A DNA stretch of 64,000 nt from NCBI GenBank assembly GCA_951813395.1, contig OX638356.1, positions 2,025,340-2,089,339 of the forward strand, given 5' to 3'. The DNA comes from Longimicrobiales bacterium (lineage in GTDB: Bacteria > Gemmatimonadota > Gemmatimonadetes > Longimicrobiales > Gaopeijiaceae). This document shows, in pieces, positions 8,565 to 17,127 of the stretch (position 1 is its first letter; each line of letters opens with the position of its first letter). The notes below the pieces were generated by a model. That model had not been told where the DNA came from. It saw only the letters and a list, made by a program, of their open reading frames with translations, and did no database searches. The position numbers and the translations under genes are program-made.

Positions 8565-9773
8565 TCAGGGCCCCGGCTCCGATCGCGACGGGGCGGTTGC
8601 CTGGAAGACCGTGCGGTAGTGCCTGCGCATGCCGTCGGTCAGGCCGACCTGTCTACGGGCCATGACCCTCCCGGCCGTGGCGATGAAACGCTCGATATCG
8701 TACTCCGTCCATGCGCCCGCGGTACCCCAGCAAAACGGTGGCACCCAGCCGGACACGAGGCCGCCTCCGGACAGGCTGGTTCCCGCCCCGATGATCGTCC
8801 CGGTATTGATCAGCGTTCCAATCCCGGTGCGAACGTGATCCCCCACCAGACACCCGGCCTTCGTCAGTCCCGTGTCGATCGTCTGTCTCCCGACTCTGGC
8901 CCTGACCGGACGATACGTGTGCTTGAGGTCGGAGTTGGTGGTCATCGCCCCCAGGTTCACCCACCTCCCCACGATCGAATGACCCAGGTACCCCTCGTGC
9001 GCCTTGTTGGAGAAACCGAGCATGACGGTGGCCCGAACCTCGCCATGGACCCTGCACGCCGGCCCGATGCTCGAGTGCGCGACGACCCCTCCCAGCAGGA
9101 CCGAACCGATCCCCAGATATGCAGGCCCGACGATTCGGCACGGTGCCTGCACGCGGGCCCCGGAGTCCACGATCACCGGCCCGCCGGTTGTGTCCAGGAT
9201 CACACCGGGATCGACTTCCGAATCGGGAGATACCGCGACCCGTCCTGAGCCGAGCCGGTGGACCCCCGGAGGGATTCCGTGTTCCGGGAAACGGTGTGCG
9301 TCGGCCGCGACGCGCCGGGCATTGGCCGCCATCAAGTCCCACGCGGAGCCGAGAAGCGTGCCCGTCACCGGTCGTTTGGGCCAGCGCGGCCAGCGGCCGG
9401 CCAGCGCTGTGGCGGGAAAGCGTTCGCCGTCGGGCAGCCACGCGCCGACGGGGCCCGTTTCGCCGAAAAGGACCGTCGGCTCATCGAATTCCAGGGCGAC
9501 CGGCTCGGAGGGGACGAACCTGCTCGACAGGTAGACCCGGTCACCGCACGGCTCGTCGGCACCGACAGTCGTGCACGGGGGCGTGTCCGGCTCCTCGAAA
9601 CAGCGCAGCGACTGACCGGCAACGTGGGCTTCGCACGCAAGCCCCAGCTGCCCCTCGGCGCGTGCGCGCAGCGTCGCGGTTCCGAAAAGGAGTTCGCCGA
9701 CGGGGCGGGTCGCGGCAAACGGCTGCCACTCGCGGGCGATATCGTCGTCGTAAACCAGGAGGCGCGGGGACAT
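8565..9773 (-). CDS. GlmU-like sugar nucleotidyltransferase/acetyltransferase (alternative bacterial type)
   Basis: 402 residues. The N-terminal half has the ATRPVGELLFGTATLRARAE pattern seen in the alternative bacterial GlmU group instead of the classic glycine-rich AGGxGT loop. Residues ~175-350 form left-handed beta-helix hexapeptide repeats, with the acetyltransferase-like GFSNKAHEGYLGHS segment. Likely role: making a UDP- or other NDP-activated sugar, perhaps UDP-GlcNAc. Its ATG overlaps the manC stop (TAATG), so the two are translationally coupled. Exact substrate is not determinable here. Confidence 0.8.
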   Translation of the reverse strand: MSPRLLVYDDDIAREWQPFAATRPVGELLFGTATLRARAEGQLGLACEAHVAGQSLRCFEEPDTPPCTTVGADEPCGDRVYLSSRFVPSEPVALEFDEPTVLFGETGPVGAWLPDGERFPATALAGRWPRWPKRPVTGTLLGSAWDLMAANARRVAADAHRFPEHGIPPGVHRLGSGRVAVSPDSEVDPGVILDTTGGPVIVDSGARVQAPCRIVGPAYLGIGSVLLGGVVAHSSIGPACRVHGEVRATVMLGFSNKAHEGYLGHSIVGRWVNLGAMTTNSDLKHTYRPVRARVGRQTIDTGLTKAGCLVGDHVRTGIGTLINTGTIIGAGTSLSGGGLVSGWVPPFCWGTAGAWTEYDIERFIATAGRVMARRQVGLTDGMRRHYRTVFQATAPSRSEPGP

Positions 9774-10858
9774 TACGGAGAATCCGGCCCGGCACCCCCG
9801 TCGTCGGTCGCGCGCGTGGTCCGTGCCGGCAGGTCCTTCAGGTGTTGCTTCAGGCGGCCCAGCTCGGACCTGGGCATCACCAGCGTGACGTCGTCGGTCC
9901 GCACCACGAGCATGTCCTGAACGCCGAACACCACCACGCGGCCCGAGTCCGCGAACGCGATGTTGCCGGCGCCATCCGCGACGTGCGCGTCACCGACGCA
10001 GACGTTGCCGTCGGCGTCCGGCGGATTGCGGCGAGCGACCGCTTCCCAGCCGCCGATGTCGTCCCAGTCGAAGGTGGCGTCGATCGCGGCGACCCTGGTG
10101 CTGCGCTCCAGAACCGCCTCGTCCACGCTGATGGATTCGGCCTGATCGAAAAAAGTGGCGACATCGCCACGCTCGAGCGCTGGCAGGGCCCGTGCGATCC
10201 CGGGCGCGTGGGTCCCGAGTTCCGCAAGCAGGCGCGCGGCCCTCCACACGAAAATGCCCGAGTTCCAGCGATAGCCGTCGGCCACGAATCGGGCTGCGTC
10301 CCCGGGACCGGGCTTTTCGACAAAGGCGGCCACCCGGTAGGCCGTGTGCCCCGCGGGCGCGCTCAATGCCTCGCCCGGTCTGATGTAGCCGTAGGCGGTT
10401 TCGGGACGGTCCGGCGGGACCGCAACGGCGACCAGGAGGTCGTCGCGCCGCGCAAGGTCGGCGGCGGCGGCAAGGATGTCCCGGAAGCGGGCCGTCGGCG
10501 TGACCACGTGGTCCGAATGAAGTGAGATCATGACGGCTTGCGCGTCGGAGCGCGCGATCTCCCACGCTGCCCACGCCAGCGCCGGGCCCGTGCCCCGTGC
10601 CCGGGTCTCGATCAGCATGGACTCGTCGCCGAGCCCTGTCGCGCGGCGTATCGGTTCCGCAAGGTGCGCGCCGGTCAGCACCCGGATGTTGGCCGGTGGC
10701 ACGAACCCCCGCACGCGCTCGATCGTGTCCGCGATGAGGGGCCGCGGCCCTGCCAGATTCAGGAGCTGTTTGGGCCGGCGGGAGGTGCTCAGGGGCCAGA
10801 ACCGCGTGCCGGCACCGCCGGCCAGGACGGTTACCCAGACGGAGATGTTCGAGGTCAC
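9773..10858 (-). CDS. manC: Mannose-1-phosphate guanylyltransferase
   Basis: Makes GDP-mannose from GTP and mannose-1-phosphate. From the GTG at 10858 the protein has 361 residues. The N-terminal LAGGAGTRFWPLSTSRRPKQ is the nucleotidyltransferase loop with the PKQ motif, and AAFVEKPGPG and WNSGIFVW are conserved sugar-binding segments. It lacks the C-terminal isomerase domain of the bifunctional enzymes. GTG 10858 is chosen because GAAGGATC precedes it; the longer frame to 10957 covers the promoter. First gene of the leftward operon. Confidence 0.9.
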   Translation of the reverse strand: MTSNISVWVTVLAGGAGTRFWPLSTSRRPKQLLNLAGPRPLIADTIERVRGFVPPANIRVLTGAHLAEPIRRATGLGDESMLIETRARGTGPALAWAAWEIARSDAQAVMISLHSDHVVTPTARFRDILAAAADLARRDDLLVAVAVPPDRPETAYGYIRPGEALSAPAGHTAYRVAAFVEKPGPGDAARFVADGYRWNSGIFVWRAARLLAELGTHAPGIARALPALERGDVATFFDQAESISVDEAVLERSTRVAAIDATFDWDDIGGWEAVARRNPPDADGNVCVGDAHVADGAGNIAFADSGRVVVFGVQDMLVVRTDDVTLVMPRSELGRLKQHLKDLPARTTRATDDGGAGPDSP

Positions 10859-10928
10859 GTGATCCTTCAACAGGGCCGGGAGTCTCCCGCATTCGGGAGC
10901 CTTGCAGAGCACTCGCCGAGGGCCGCCG

Positions 10929-10957
10929 AACCTAGTGTCGTGACCTGGCGAAGTCAA
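10929..10957 (-). promoter_or_regulatory. Sigma-70-type promoter for manC operon
   Basis: Read on the minus strand: TTGACT (10957-10952), a 17-base spacer, TAGGTT (10934-10929). The start point would be near 10922, giving a leader of about 64 bases before the GTG at 10858. The leader contains repeated CTCCCG/CGGGAG hairpin arms. Confidence 0.6.
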
Positions 10958-10985
10958 CGAACCGGTTCACGCATCGGAGTTGACT
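10952..10985. promoter_or_regulatory. Symmetric inter-promoter element (candidate operator)
   Basis: Between two divergent promoters lies an exact 10-base palindrome, GAACCGGTTC, at 10959-10968. It is flanked by the inverted pair AGTCAAC (10952-10958) and GTTGACT (10979-10985), which are the two -35 boxes. A dimeric regulator bound here could block both promoters. No regulator gene is adjacent, so this is inference from symmetry and position. Confidence 0.4.
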
Positions 10986-11007
10986 CCGGAACCTCGCCGG
11001 GTAGAAT
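10980..11007 (+). promoter_or_regulatory. Promoter for lipoprotein gene, leaderless geometry
   Basis: TTGACT at 10980-10985, 16-base spacer, TAGAAT at 11002-11007. Only six bases separate the -10 box from the ATG at 11014, so transcription would begin at or next to the start codon. No Shine-Dalgarno sequence precedes the gene, which fits a leaderless mRNA. Confidence 0.6.
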
Positions 11008-11013
11008 TCACAC

Positions 11014-11571
11014 ATGAAGATGCGTAACCTGGGGCTAGTGGTGCTTGGCGCAGCCGGTGTTCTCGCCGCGTGCGACGACAACCCCTTTCTGATTCGGTGG
11101 GTGGAGGATCCGGACACGGTGCGGCTTTACGCGCTGTCCCTCCCGGAACCCAATCTCGTCTCCGGGTTCGACTTTCATCTGCGTCGCGCCGTACGCATCG
11201 AGGCTCCAAACACCGGAGACGATTGGGACCTTGCGGTGGACAGGCGTGAGGGGACGCTGGTGTGGCTGCCGGCGGCCGCACTCGGGATTCCGTCCGAAGC
11301 GGCGCTCGCGGTTCTGGAGGGCGAAACCTTCGTTTCGGCGATCGAAGCTCCGGAGGACACGGCCCGCTATGTGTCGGATGCCCCCGTGCCCATCGTCCCC
11401 GGGCGCGTCTACGTGATCCGCACGAGGCGGCACCGCGGCACCTTCGGCACGATCTGCAACTACTACGGGAAGATCGAGCCGCTTAGCACCGATGTCGCCG
11501 CCGGGACCGTGCGGTTTCAATTCGACATGAGCCGCATTTGCAACAGCCGCGACCTGATTCCCCCCGACTAG
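11014..11571 (+). CDS. Predicted lipoprotein, function unknown
   Basis: 185 residues. The start MKMRNLGLVVLGAAGVLAAC is a short lipoprotein signal with the lipobox LAAC (Cys20), so the mature protein is probably lipid-anchored outside the cytoplasm. The rest is soluble with two further Cys residues near residues 149 and 177. I recognise no family. It is a stand-alone gene between the manC operon (divergent) and serS, with its own promoter. Confidence 0.75.
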   Translation: MKMRNLGLVVLGAAGVLAACDDNPFLIRWVEDPDTVRLYALSLPEPNLVSGFDFHLRRAVRIEAPNTGDDWDLAVDRREGTLVWLPAAALGIPSEAALAVLEGETFVSAIEAPEDTARYVSDAPVPIVPGRVYVIRTRRHRGTFGTICNYYGKIEPLSTDVAAGTVRFQFDMSRICNSRDLIPPD

Positions 11572-11573
11572 TC

Positions 11574-11599
11574 CGGAACCGCTCCCAACGCGGGTTCCG
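11574..11599 (+). terminator. Hairpin after lipoprotein gene (weak terminator or structure)
   Basis: CGGAACC (11574-11580) and GGTTCCG (11593-11599) form a seven-pair stem with a 12-base loop just after the stop codon. No T-run follows, so it is at best a weak or Rho-assisted terminator, or only a 3' end stabiliser. Confidence 0.3.
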
Positions 11600-11620
11600 C
11601 GGCCACGATTAGCGACTGCG

Positions 11621-12904
11621 ATGCTGGACATCAGGCAACTGCGCCGCGACCGCGAGGGCGTGACCGCCGCGCTCGCGCGCCGGGGATTGGCCGATGCGCC
11701 CGAGTCGGTTGGCGCCCTCCTCGAACGCGACCGCGCACGGCGCAAGGCGCTGGGAGAGGTCAACGAGCTCAAGGCGCTGCGAAACCGGGTATCCAGGCGT
11801 ATCGGCGAGGCGAGGCGAGAGGGCGGCGACGCGTCCGGCGAGATCGCTCGCATGCGCGAGGTGGGCGCACGGATCGGCGAACTGGATGCGGCGGTCGCCG
11901 AAGCCGACGACTGGATCGCCGACGCCCTGGCGGTCATTCCGAATCTTCCGGATCCCAGGGTCCCCGAAGGCGGCGTGGAGCGCAACCGGATCGTGCGGAG
12001 TTGGGGCCAGCCTGCGAAGCTCTCCTTCGGTGCGAAGCCGCATTGGGAGTTGGGCTCGTCGCTGGGGATCCTGGATCTCGCTGCGGGCGGCAAGGTCTCC
12101 GGTTCCGGTTTCTACGTCCTGCAGGGCCGCGGGGCTGCGTTACAGCGTCGCCTCATCGACTGGATGATCGAACTGCATGCGGCGGAGCACGGATACCATG
12201 AGCTGAGGATCCCCTACCTGGTCAAGCGGGACGCGATGACCGGGACGGGCCAGCTTCCGAAGTTCGCGGAGGAGTCGTATGTGACACGGCGGGACGGTCT
12301 GTGGCTGATCCCCACCGCGGAGGTGCCGGTCACCAACCTGCACGGCGGCGAGATCCTTCGTGGTGATTCACTGCCTCGGAAGTACGTGGCGTATTCGCCC
12401 TGTTTCCGAAGAGAGGCCGGAGCGGCGGGGAAGGACACCAGGGGGATGCTCAGGGTCCACCAGTTCGACAAGGTCGAGCTGGTCCGTTTCGAGACTCCCG
12501 AGGCGGGACCGGCGGCGCTTGATGAACTGACCCGGGAAGCGGCCAGGGTGCTGGAACTCCTTGGCCTGACCTACAGGGTCGTCCTGCTCGCCGCCGGAGA
12601 TCTGGGGTTCTCGGCCTCCCTCACCTACGACCTGGAGGTCTGGGCTCCCGGGGTCGGTCAATGGCTGGAGGTCTCAAGCTGCTCTACCTTCAGCGACTTC
12701 CAGGCGCGCCGCGCGAACATCAGATTTCGACGGACGCAAGGCGCTGGAACGGAATTCGTGCATACGCTCAACGGTTCGGCGCTGGCGCTGCCCAGGCTGA
12801 TGGTCGCGCTGCTCGAGACGTATCAGCAGCCGGACGGCACGATCCGTCTTCCGGAGGTGCTTGCTCCCGTAGTGGGATTCAGGGAGATCCGACCTGGGGG
12901 GTAG
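11621..12904 (+). CDS. serS: Seryl-tRNA synthetase
   Basis: Class II synthetase charging tRNA-Ser. The 427-residue protein has the N-terminal coiled-coil tRNA arm (residues ~1-110, starting MLDIRQLRRDREGV), then motif 2 (FRREAGAAGKDTRGMLRVHQF) and the C-terminal motif 3 (LALPRLMVALLETYQQ). GTGQLPKF and EVSSCSTFSDFQARR are also diagnostic. Length fits the family. Confidence 0.97.
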   Translation: MLDIRQLRRDREGVTAALARRGLADAPESVGALLERDRARRKALGEVNELKALRNRVSRRIGEARREGGDASGEIARMREVGARIGELDAAVAEADDWIADALAVIPNLPDPRVPEGGVERNRIVRSWGQPAKLSFGAKPHWELGSSLGILDLAAGGKVSGSGFYVLQGRGAALQRRLIDWMIELHAAEHGYHELRIPYLVKRDAMTGTGQLPKFAEESYVTRRDGLWLIPTAEVPVTNLHGGEILRGDSLPRKYVAYSPCFRREAGAAGKDTRGMLRVHQFDKVELVRFETPEAGPAALDELTREAARVLELLGLTYRVVLLAAGDLGFSASLTYDLEVWAPGVGQWLEVSSCSTFSDFQARRANIRFRRTQGAGTEFVHTLNGSALALPRLMVALLETYQQPDGTIRLPEVLAPVVGFREIRPGG

Positions 12905-12943
12905 CGCCGACGGGCCGGTGGCGGCCACAGGAACAGGGATCGG

Positions 12944-14221
12944 ATGATCAGGCGAAGAGGTCTTACGAGGGAAACCGCTGGAGCGAGGGCCCGAACCTGG
13001 CCGATCGCGCTGGCCATCCTGTTCGTGGCACTGCTGGTCTGGTACCTGGTGTCCACCGCGGAGATCGTGCGTTCCCGCCAGGCCGACGCGGAGACCTTCA
13101 CACGAATCTACGCCCATGTGCAGCGGGGGCTGACGAGCCAGGAGGTGGGGGCGGAGTTGGCGGCTCTCACCAATCTTCAGCGCGAACTCGTGGCATTGGG
13201 GGTTCCCTTCGTCGTCACGTCCGAACCCGGCCGCTACTACAACACCTCGGCCAACCTGCCGTTCGAGACTGCGGACCCGCCGACCGCCGACGAAGTGGAG
13301 CGCATACTCCGCTATGCCGACGAACTCGATGCCCGCAACCCTCCCGTGGGCGACCCGACCAGCCAGCTGGTCCACTACGGTACCACGCCCGAAGCTGCGC
13401 GCCTCCAGTGGATGCCCTTCCTGTGGGCGTCGGGCCTGCTGCTTACGGTGCTGCTGGCTGTCACCGTCTTCCGGTACCAGCGCCGCGCCGCCGCCGAGCA
13501 GGCGTGGACCGCGATGGCACGCGAACTTGCGCACCAGCTGGGCACTCCGATCAGCTCATTGCAGGGATGGGTAGAGGTGCTCGGGCTGTCCCCGACCGAG
13601 CGTCCCGGCGACATGCGCCAGCTCGAGATCGCCACAGCCATAGGCGAAGATCTGGTGCGCCTGGAGCGGGTCAGCCGGCGTTTCGAACTCATCGGCAGGG
13701 ATCCGGAGCTGAAACGTGTTTCCCTGCGGGATGTAGTCGCGGAGTTGCGCACCTACATGGAGGCGCGGCTGCCCCGCCTGGGCCCCGGCGTGGCGCTCCA
13801 TGTCCAGGTGCCCGACGACTTGCCGGACATTCTCGGACACGAGGTTCTCCTGGCGTGGGCCCTGGAAAACGTGGTGAAGAACGCCCTGGATGCGATGGCC
13901 GGCACCGGGGGCTCGATCACCCTGTCCGCCCGGCCCTCCGAGGAGAGGTGGGTCGTGCTGCAGATCAGGGACACGGGTCCGGGCGTGCCCTTCGAGATAC
14001 GTGACCGCCTGTTCGACCCGGGAGTGACCACCAAGTCGGGTGGATGGGGCGTGGGGTTGACCCTGACCCGGCGAATCGTCGAAGGCGTTCACGGCGGGAA
14101 GCTCGAACTGCTGGACCGCGGCGAGCGTGGCGTCACCTTCCAGGCACGGCTGCCGAGAGCACCGGAGACGCGCGATCAGCGCGGTCGCGGAGTGGATCCG
14201 CCCCGGCGTGGCGGCCGGTGA
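12944..14221 (+). CDS. Membrane sensor histidine kinase (orphan)
   Basis: 425 residues. Two membrane segments (about residues 19-41 and 153-172) flank a ~110-residue extracytoplasmic sensor region. The H-box is MARELAHQLGTPISSLQGW with His197. The N-box (ENVVKNALDAM), the DTGPGVP motif and the WGVGLTLTRRIV G2 loop are all present, so the kinase looks active. No response regulator is next to it. Its stop overlaps the pcrA GTG start by four bases. The signal sensed is unknown. Confidence 0.88.
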   Translation: MIRRRGLTRETAGARARTWPIALAILFVALLVWYLVSTAEIVRSRQADAETFTRIYAHVQRGLTSQEVGAELAALTNLQRELVALGVPFVVTSEPGRYYNTSANLPFETADPPTADEVERILRYADELDARNPPVGDPTSQLVHYGTTPEAARLQWMPFLWASGLLLTVLLAVTVFRYQRRAAAEQAWTAMARELAHQLGTPISSLQGWVEVLGLSPTERPGDMRQLEIATAIGEDLVRLERVSRRFELIGRDPELKRVSLRDVVAELRTYMEARLPRLGPGVALHVQVPDDLPDILGHEVLLAWALENVVKNALDAMAGTGGSITLSARPSEERWVVLQIRDTGPGVPFEIRDRLFDPGVTTKSGGWGVGLTLTRRIVEGVHGGKLELLDRGERGVTFQARLPRAPETRDQRGRGVDPPRRGGR

Positions 14222-16515
14222 GGGAGGCCTCCCGCCCGTTGGATGCACGCCCCGGGAAGACCCGGTTCGGGGAACCGGCCTTTGTCGCACCCGGTCTCAA
14301 CCCGGAACAGCGGGAGGCCGTCGAGCACTTCGAAGGCCCAAGCCTGGTGCTGGCCGGTGCGGGGTCGGGCAAGACCCGGGTTCTCACGACGCGGGTGTGC
14401 CACCTGATCCTGGAGCATGGGGTTCCTCCGGACCGAATCATGGCCGTCACCTTTACCAACAAGGCGGCCGGGGAAATGCGGGATCGGGTGATCAAGATGC
14501 TGGGGAGCGAGCTGCGGGGACTCTGGATGGGGACCTTCCACGCCATCGGAGCCCGTCTCCTCCGTCGCCATGCCCCCCGAATCGGGTGGACGCGATCGTT
14601 CACCATCCGCGACGCCGAGCAGTCGTTGCGCGAGGTGAAGAAGGCCCAGAAGAGCGTGGACGTGAACCCGCTGCGGTGGTCCCCGAAATCGATTCGGGAG
14701 CGGATATCGGAGGCCAAGAACCAGCTGGTCGGGACGGAGCGGTTTGCCGAGGAGTACGGCGACAGCGGGGACCTGTTCATGAGGCGCGTCGCGCTCGTCT
14801 ATCCCGTGTACCAGGAGGCGCTGCGCAGCCAGGACGCCATGGACTTCGACGATCTGCTGGTGCTTCCCGTTCGCCTCCTTCAGGGGGATCCGGATCTGCT
14901 GCGGCGCTATCGGGAGCGCTTCGCTTTCATCCTCGTGGACGAATACCAGGACACCAATCATGCCCAGTTCCGATTCCTGGAACTCCTGGCCTCGGAGCAC
15001 GGGAACCTCATGGTCGTGGGTGACGACGACCAGAGCATCTACGGTTGGCGGGGGGCGGACATCCGCAACATCCTGGACTTCGAACACAGCTTTCCGGATG
15101 CCCGGGTGGTGCGCCTGGAGCGGAACTACCGCTCGACCTCCGTGATCCTGGATGCGGCGAATGCGGTGATCAGCGAGAACTCGGAGCGCAAGCGAAAGAC
15201 GCTCCGCACGGAACGCGGCGGCGGCGCACCCGTCACCTGCCTCGAGTCACGGGACGAGGGCGACGAGGCGCGGTGGATCCTGGAGGAGATCGAGCGCCTC
15301 ATGCTCTCCCATCCGGACTACGATCACCGTGACTTCGCGGTGCTGTACCGCACCAACGCCCAGGCCCGCGCCCTGGAGGATCGTTTCAGGCGGCGGGGAC
15401 TGCCGTACCAGATCGTCGGCGGGGTACGATTCTACGAGCGTCGCGAGATCCAGGATGTCCTGGCCTACCTTCGTCTGGCCGCCAACCCCCGCGACATGGA
15501 CGCCTTCGATCGCGTGGTGAACTATCCGCGCCGGGGGATCGGGCCGGCCAGTCTGGCCCGTCTGTCCGGCTTCGCGCGTGAAGCCGGGCTCGATCTGCTC
15601 GAAGCCGCCGGCCGGGCCGATGAGATTCGGGAATTGACCCCCGGTGCTCGTCGCGGTCTCCTCGCGTTCACGGGATTGATCCGCAGGCTTGGCGCGCTGG
15701 CGGTGGAGCGGACCGCCGGCGAGGTCCTGGAGGAATTGATCGAAGACCTGGACATCGTCATGCTCCTGCGTGGCGAGGGACCGGATGGAGACGACCGCGC
15801 GGAGAATGTCCGGGAGCTGGTCGCCGCGGCCCATGATTTCGAGGCCGGGCTGGTGCTCGATGCCGAAGAGGGCGAGACGGAAGGCTTCAGCGATCTCGAC
15901 CTCTTTCTGCAGCACGTCGCGCTGGTCACGGACGTCGACCGTCACGATTCGGCCGCCGACGCGGTGACGCTCATGACCATCCACAGCGCCAAGGGGCTTG
16001 AATTCCCCGTGGTCTTCATCGCCGGCATGGAGGAAGGGCTGTTCCCGCTGTCACGCGCGTACGACGACGCGAGGTCGCTCGAGGAAGAGCGGCGGCTCCT
16101 CTATGTGGGCGTCACCCGCGCGCGGGACAGGCTGTACCTGACGCACGCCCGCCGGCGTCGACGGGCGGGCGAAGTTCTCCATGGGACGCTCTCTTCGTTC
16201 CTGGGCGTTCTGGAGGACAGCCTTGTACACAAGGTCACCCAGCGTGTGCGCTGGGACTGGGCCGGTCAGCCGCGCCGCGGGCGAAGGATGGATCGGGCGG
16301 TGCCCGGTGACGGCGGCGACGCGGAGCCGGGCTTCAACCAGGACCGCCCGCGCTATGTGAAGGGCGAACGTGTCCGCCACCAGACCTTCGGCTCCGGCAC
16401 CATAGCCGAGCTTTCGGGATTCGGACGGGATCTCAGGGTGACCGTCGACTTCGACGGCGCGGGAAGGAAGAAGCTGCTGGTGCGCTACGCGGCCCTGGAA
16501 CGGGACTACTTCTAG
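14218..16515 (+). CDS. pcrA: ATP-dependent DNA helicase PcrA/UvrD
   Basis: Superfamily 1A 3'-5' helicase for repair and replication restart. From GTG 14218 it has 765 residues. Visible motifs: Walker A LVLAGAGSGKT, DEYQDTN (motif II), GDDDQSIYGWRGAD (motif III), RNYRST (motif IV), and near the C-terminus TIHSAKGLEFPVVF and LLYVGVTRARD. A Tudor-like tail (HQTFGSGTI..) ends the protein as in PcrA. The GTG overlaps the kinase stop; the longer open frame upstream is non-homologous. Confidence 0.94.
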   Translation: MREASRPLDARPGKTRFGEPAFVAPGLNPEQREAVEHFEGPSLVLAGAGSGKTRVLTTRVCHLILEHGVPPDRIMAVTFTNKAAGEMRDRVIKMLGSELRGLWMGTFHAIGARLLRRHAPRIGWTRSFTIRDAEQSLREVKKAQKSVDVNPLRWSPKSIRERISEAKNQLVGTERFAEEYGDSGDLFMRRVALVYPVYQEALRSQDAMDFDDLLVLPVRLLQGDPDLLRRYRERFAFILVDEYQDTNHAQFRFLELLASEHGNLMVVGDDDQSIYGWRGADIRNILDFEHSFPDARVVRLERNYRSTSVILDAANAVISENSERKRKTLRTERGGGAPVTCLESRDEGDEARWILEEIERLMLSHPDYDHRDFAVLYRTNAQARALEDRFRRRGLPYQIVGGVRFYERREIQDVLAYLRLAANPRDMDAFDRVVNYPRRGIGPASLARLSGFAREAGLDLLEAAGRADEIRELTPGARRGLLAFTGLIRRLGALAVERTAGEVLEELIEDLDIVMLLRGEGPDGDDRAENVRELVAAAHDFEAGLVLDAEEGETEGFSDLDLFLQHVALVTDVDRHDSAADAVTLMTIHSAKGLEFPVVFIAGMEEGLFPLSRAYDDARSLEEERRLLYVGVTRARDRLYLTHARRRRRAGEVLHGTLSSFLGVLEDSLVHKVTQRVRWDWAGQPRRGRRMDRAVPGDGGDAEPGFNQDRPRYVKGERVRHQTFGSGTIAELSGFGRDLRVTVDFDGAGRKKLLVRYAALERDYF

Positions 16516-17043
16516 TCAGGAATCTTCGCCGGGGCCGGCGGACGCTTCGGTGCCGTCTTCCGCCGCCGTGCCCAGGCCGCGCACCAGCGCGGTGCCCTGC
16601 CGGAGCATCCTGACCGCGGCCGCGGCGTCCAGCACCGCACCCTCGGCCTCGGACTGCGCAAGGTCGAGCAGGGCCGAAAGGTCCGCGACACGTCGCCTCA
16701 CATCTGCCGAGGCCCTGCCGATGTCTTCCGCCACCTCGCCGACCGCGCCGTCGAAACGATCGACCTCGGAGCGCACGACCTCCGTGATCCGCTCGAGGTT
16801 CCGCGCGGCGTTGTTGGCGTGCTCCACGAGCGGGGCGGACCGGTCGGTGGTCGTGTCCAGGAACGTGGACCAGGTACGGGAAAGAAACCGCAGTTCGGAC
16901 AGGACCAGGAGGAGAACGATCAGAATGACCACGAACGCCACGCCAATGCCGACGGTCATCCACGCCGAGACCAGGCCGATCCCGTCCCTGGCAAGCGTGA
17001 CGACCGTTGTGTCCTGAAGCGCTGGTTCGAAGTGCAATGGCAT
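16516..17043 (-). CDS. DUF948-like membrane protein
   Basis: 175 residues: one N-terminal membrane helix (about residues 28-50, GIGVAFVVILIVLLLVLSEL), then a long heptad-rich helix with regularly spaced Val/Leu (ERITEVVRSEVDRF.., AEDIGRASADVRRRVADL). This matches the DUF948/YtxG-type layout of unknown function. Its stop abuts the pcrA stop with no intervening base. It is divergent from murA, about 84 bases away. Confidence 0.7.
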   Translation of the reverse strand: MPLHFEPALQDTTVVTLARDGIGLVSAWMTVGIGVAFVVILIVLLLVLSELRFLSRTWSTFLDTTTDRSAPLVEHANNAARNLERITEVVRSEVDRFDGAVGEVAEDIGRASADVRRRVADLSALLDLAQSEAEGAVLDAAAAVRMLRQGTALVRGLGTAAEDGTEASAGPGEDS

Positions 17044-17115
17044 TGCGTGGCCACCGGATGAAGTCGCTGCGGGTCCCGGCGAAATATGGGCCTTCAGCGG
17101 AAACCGATCCAGCGG

Positions 17116-17121
17116 TATCTT
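17116..17121 (+). promoter_or_regulatory. Possible -10 box for murA, leaderless geometry
   Basis: TATCTT lies six bases before the murA ATG at 17128, the same spacing as at the lipoprotein gene (11014). No clear -35 box and no Shine-Dalgarno sequence are seen, so this rests on spacing alone. Confidence 0.35.
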
Positions 17122-17127
17122 CCACCC

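Noticed and set aside
14044-14217. Longer PcrA start inside the histidine kinase gene
   Set aside because: Residues upstream of 14218 are Arg/Ser-rich frame shadow; GTG 14218 has the typical stop/start overlap.
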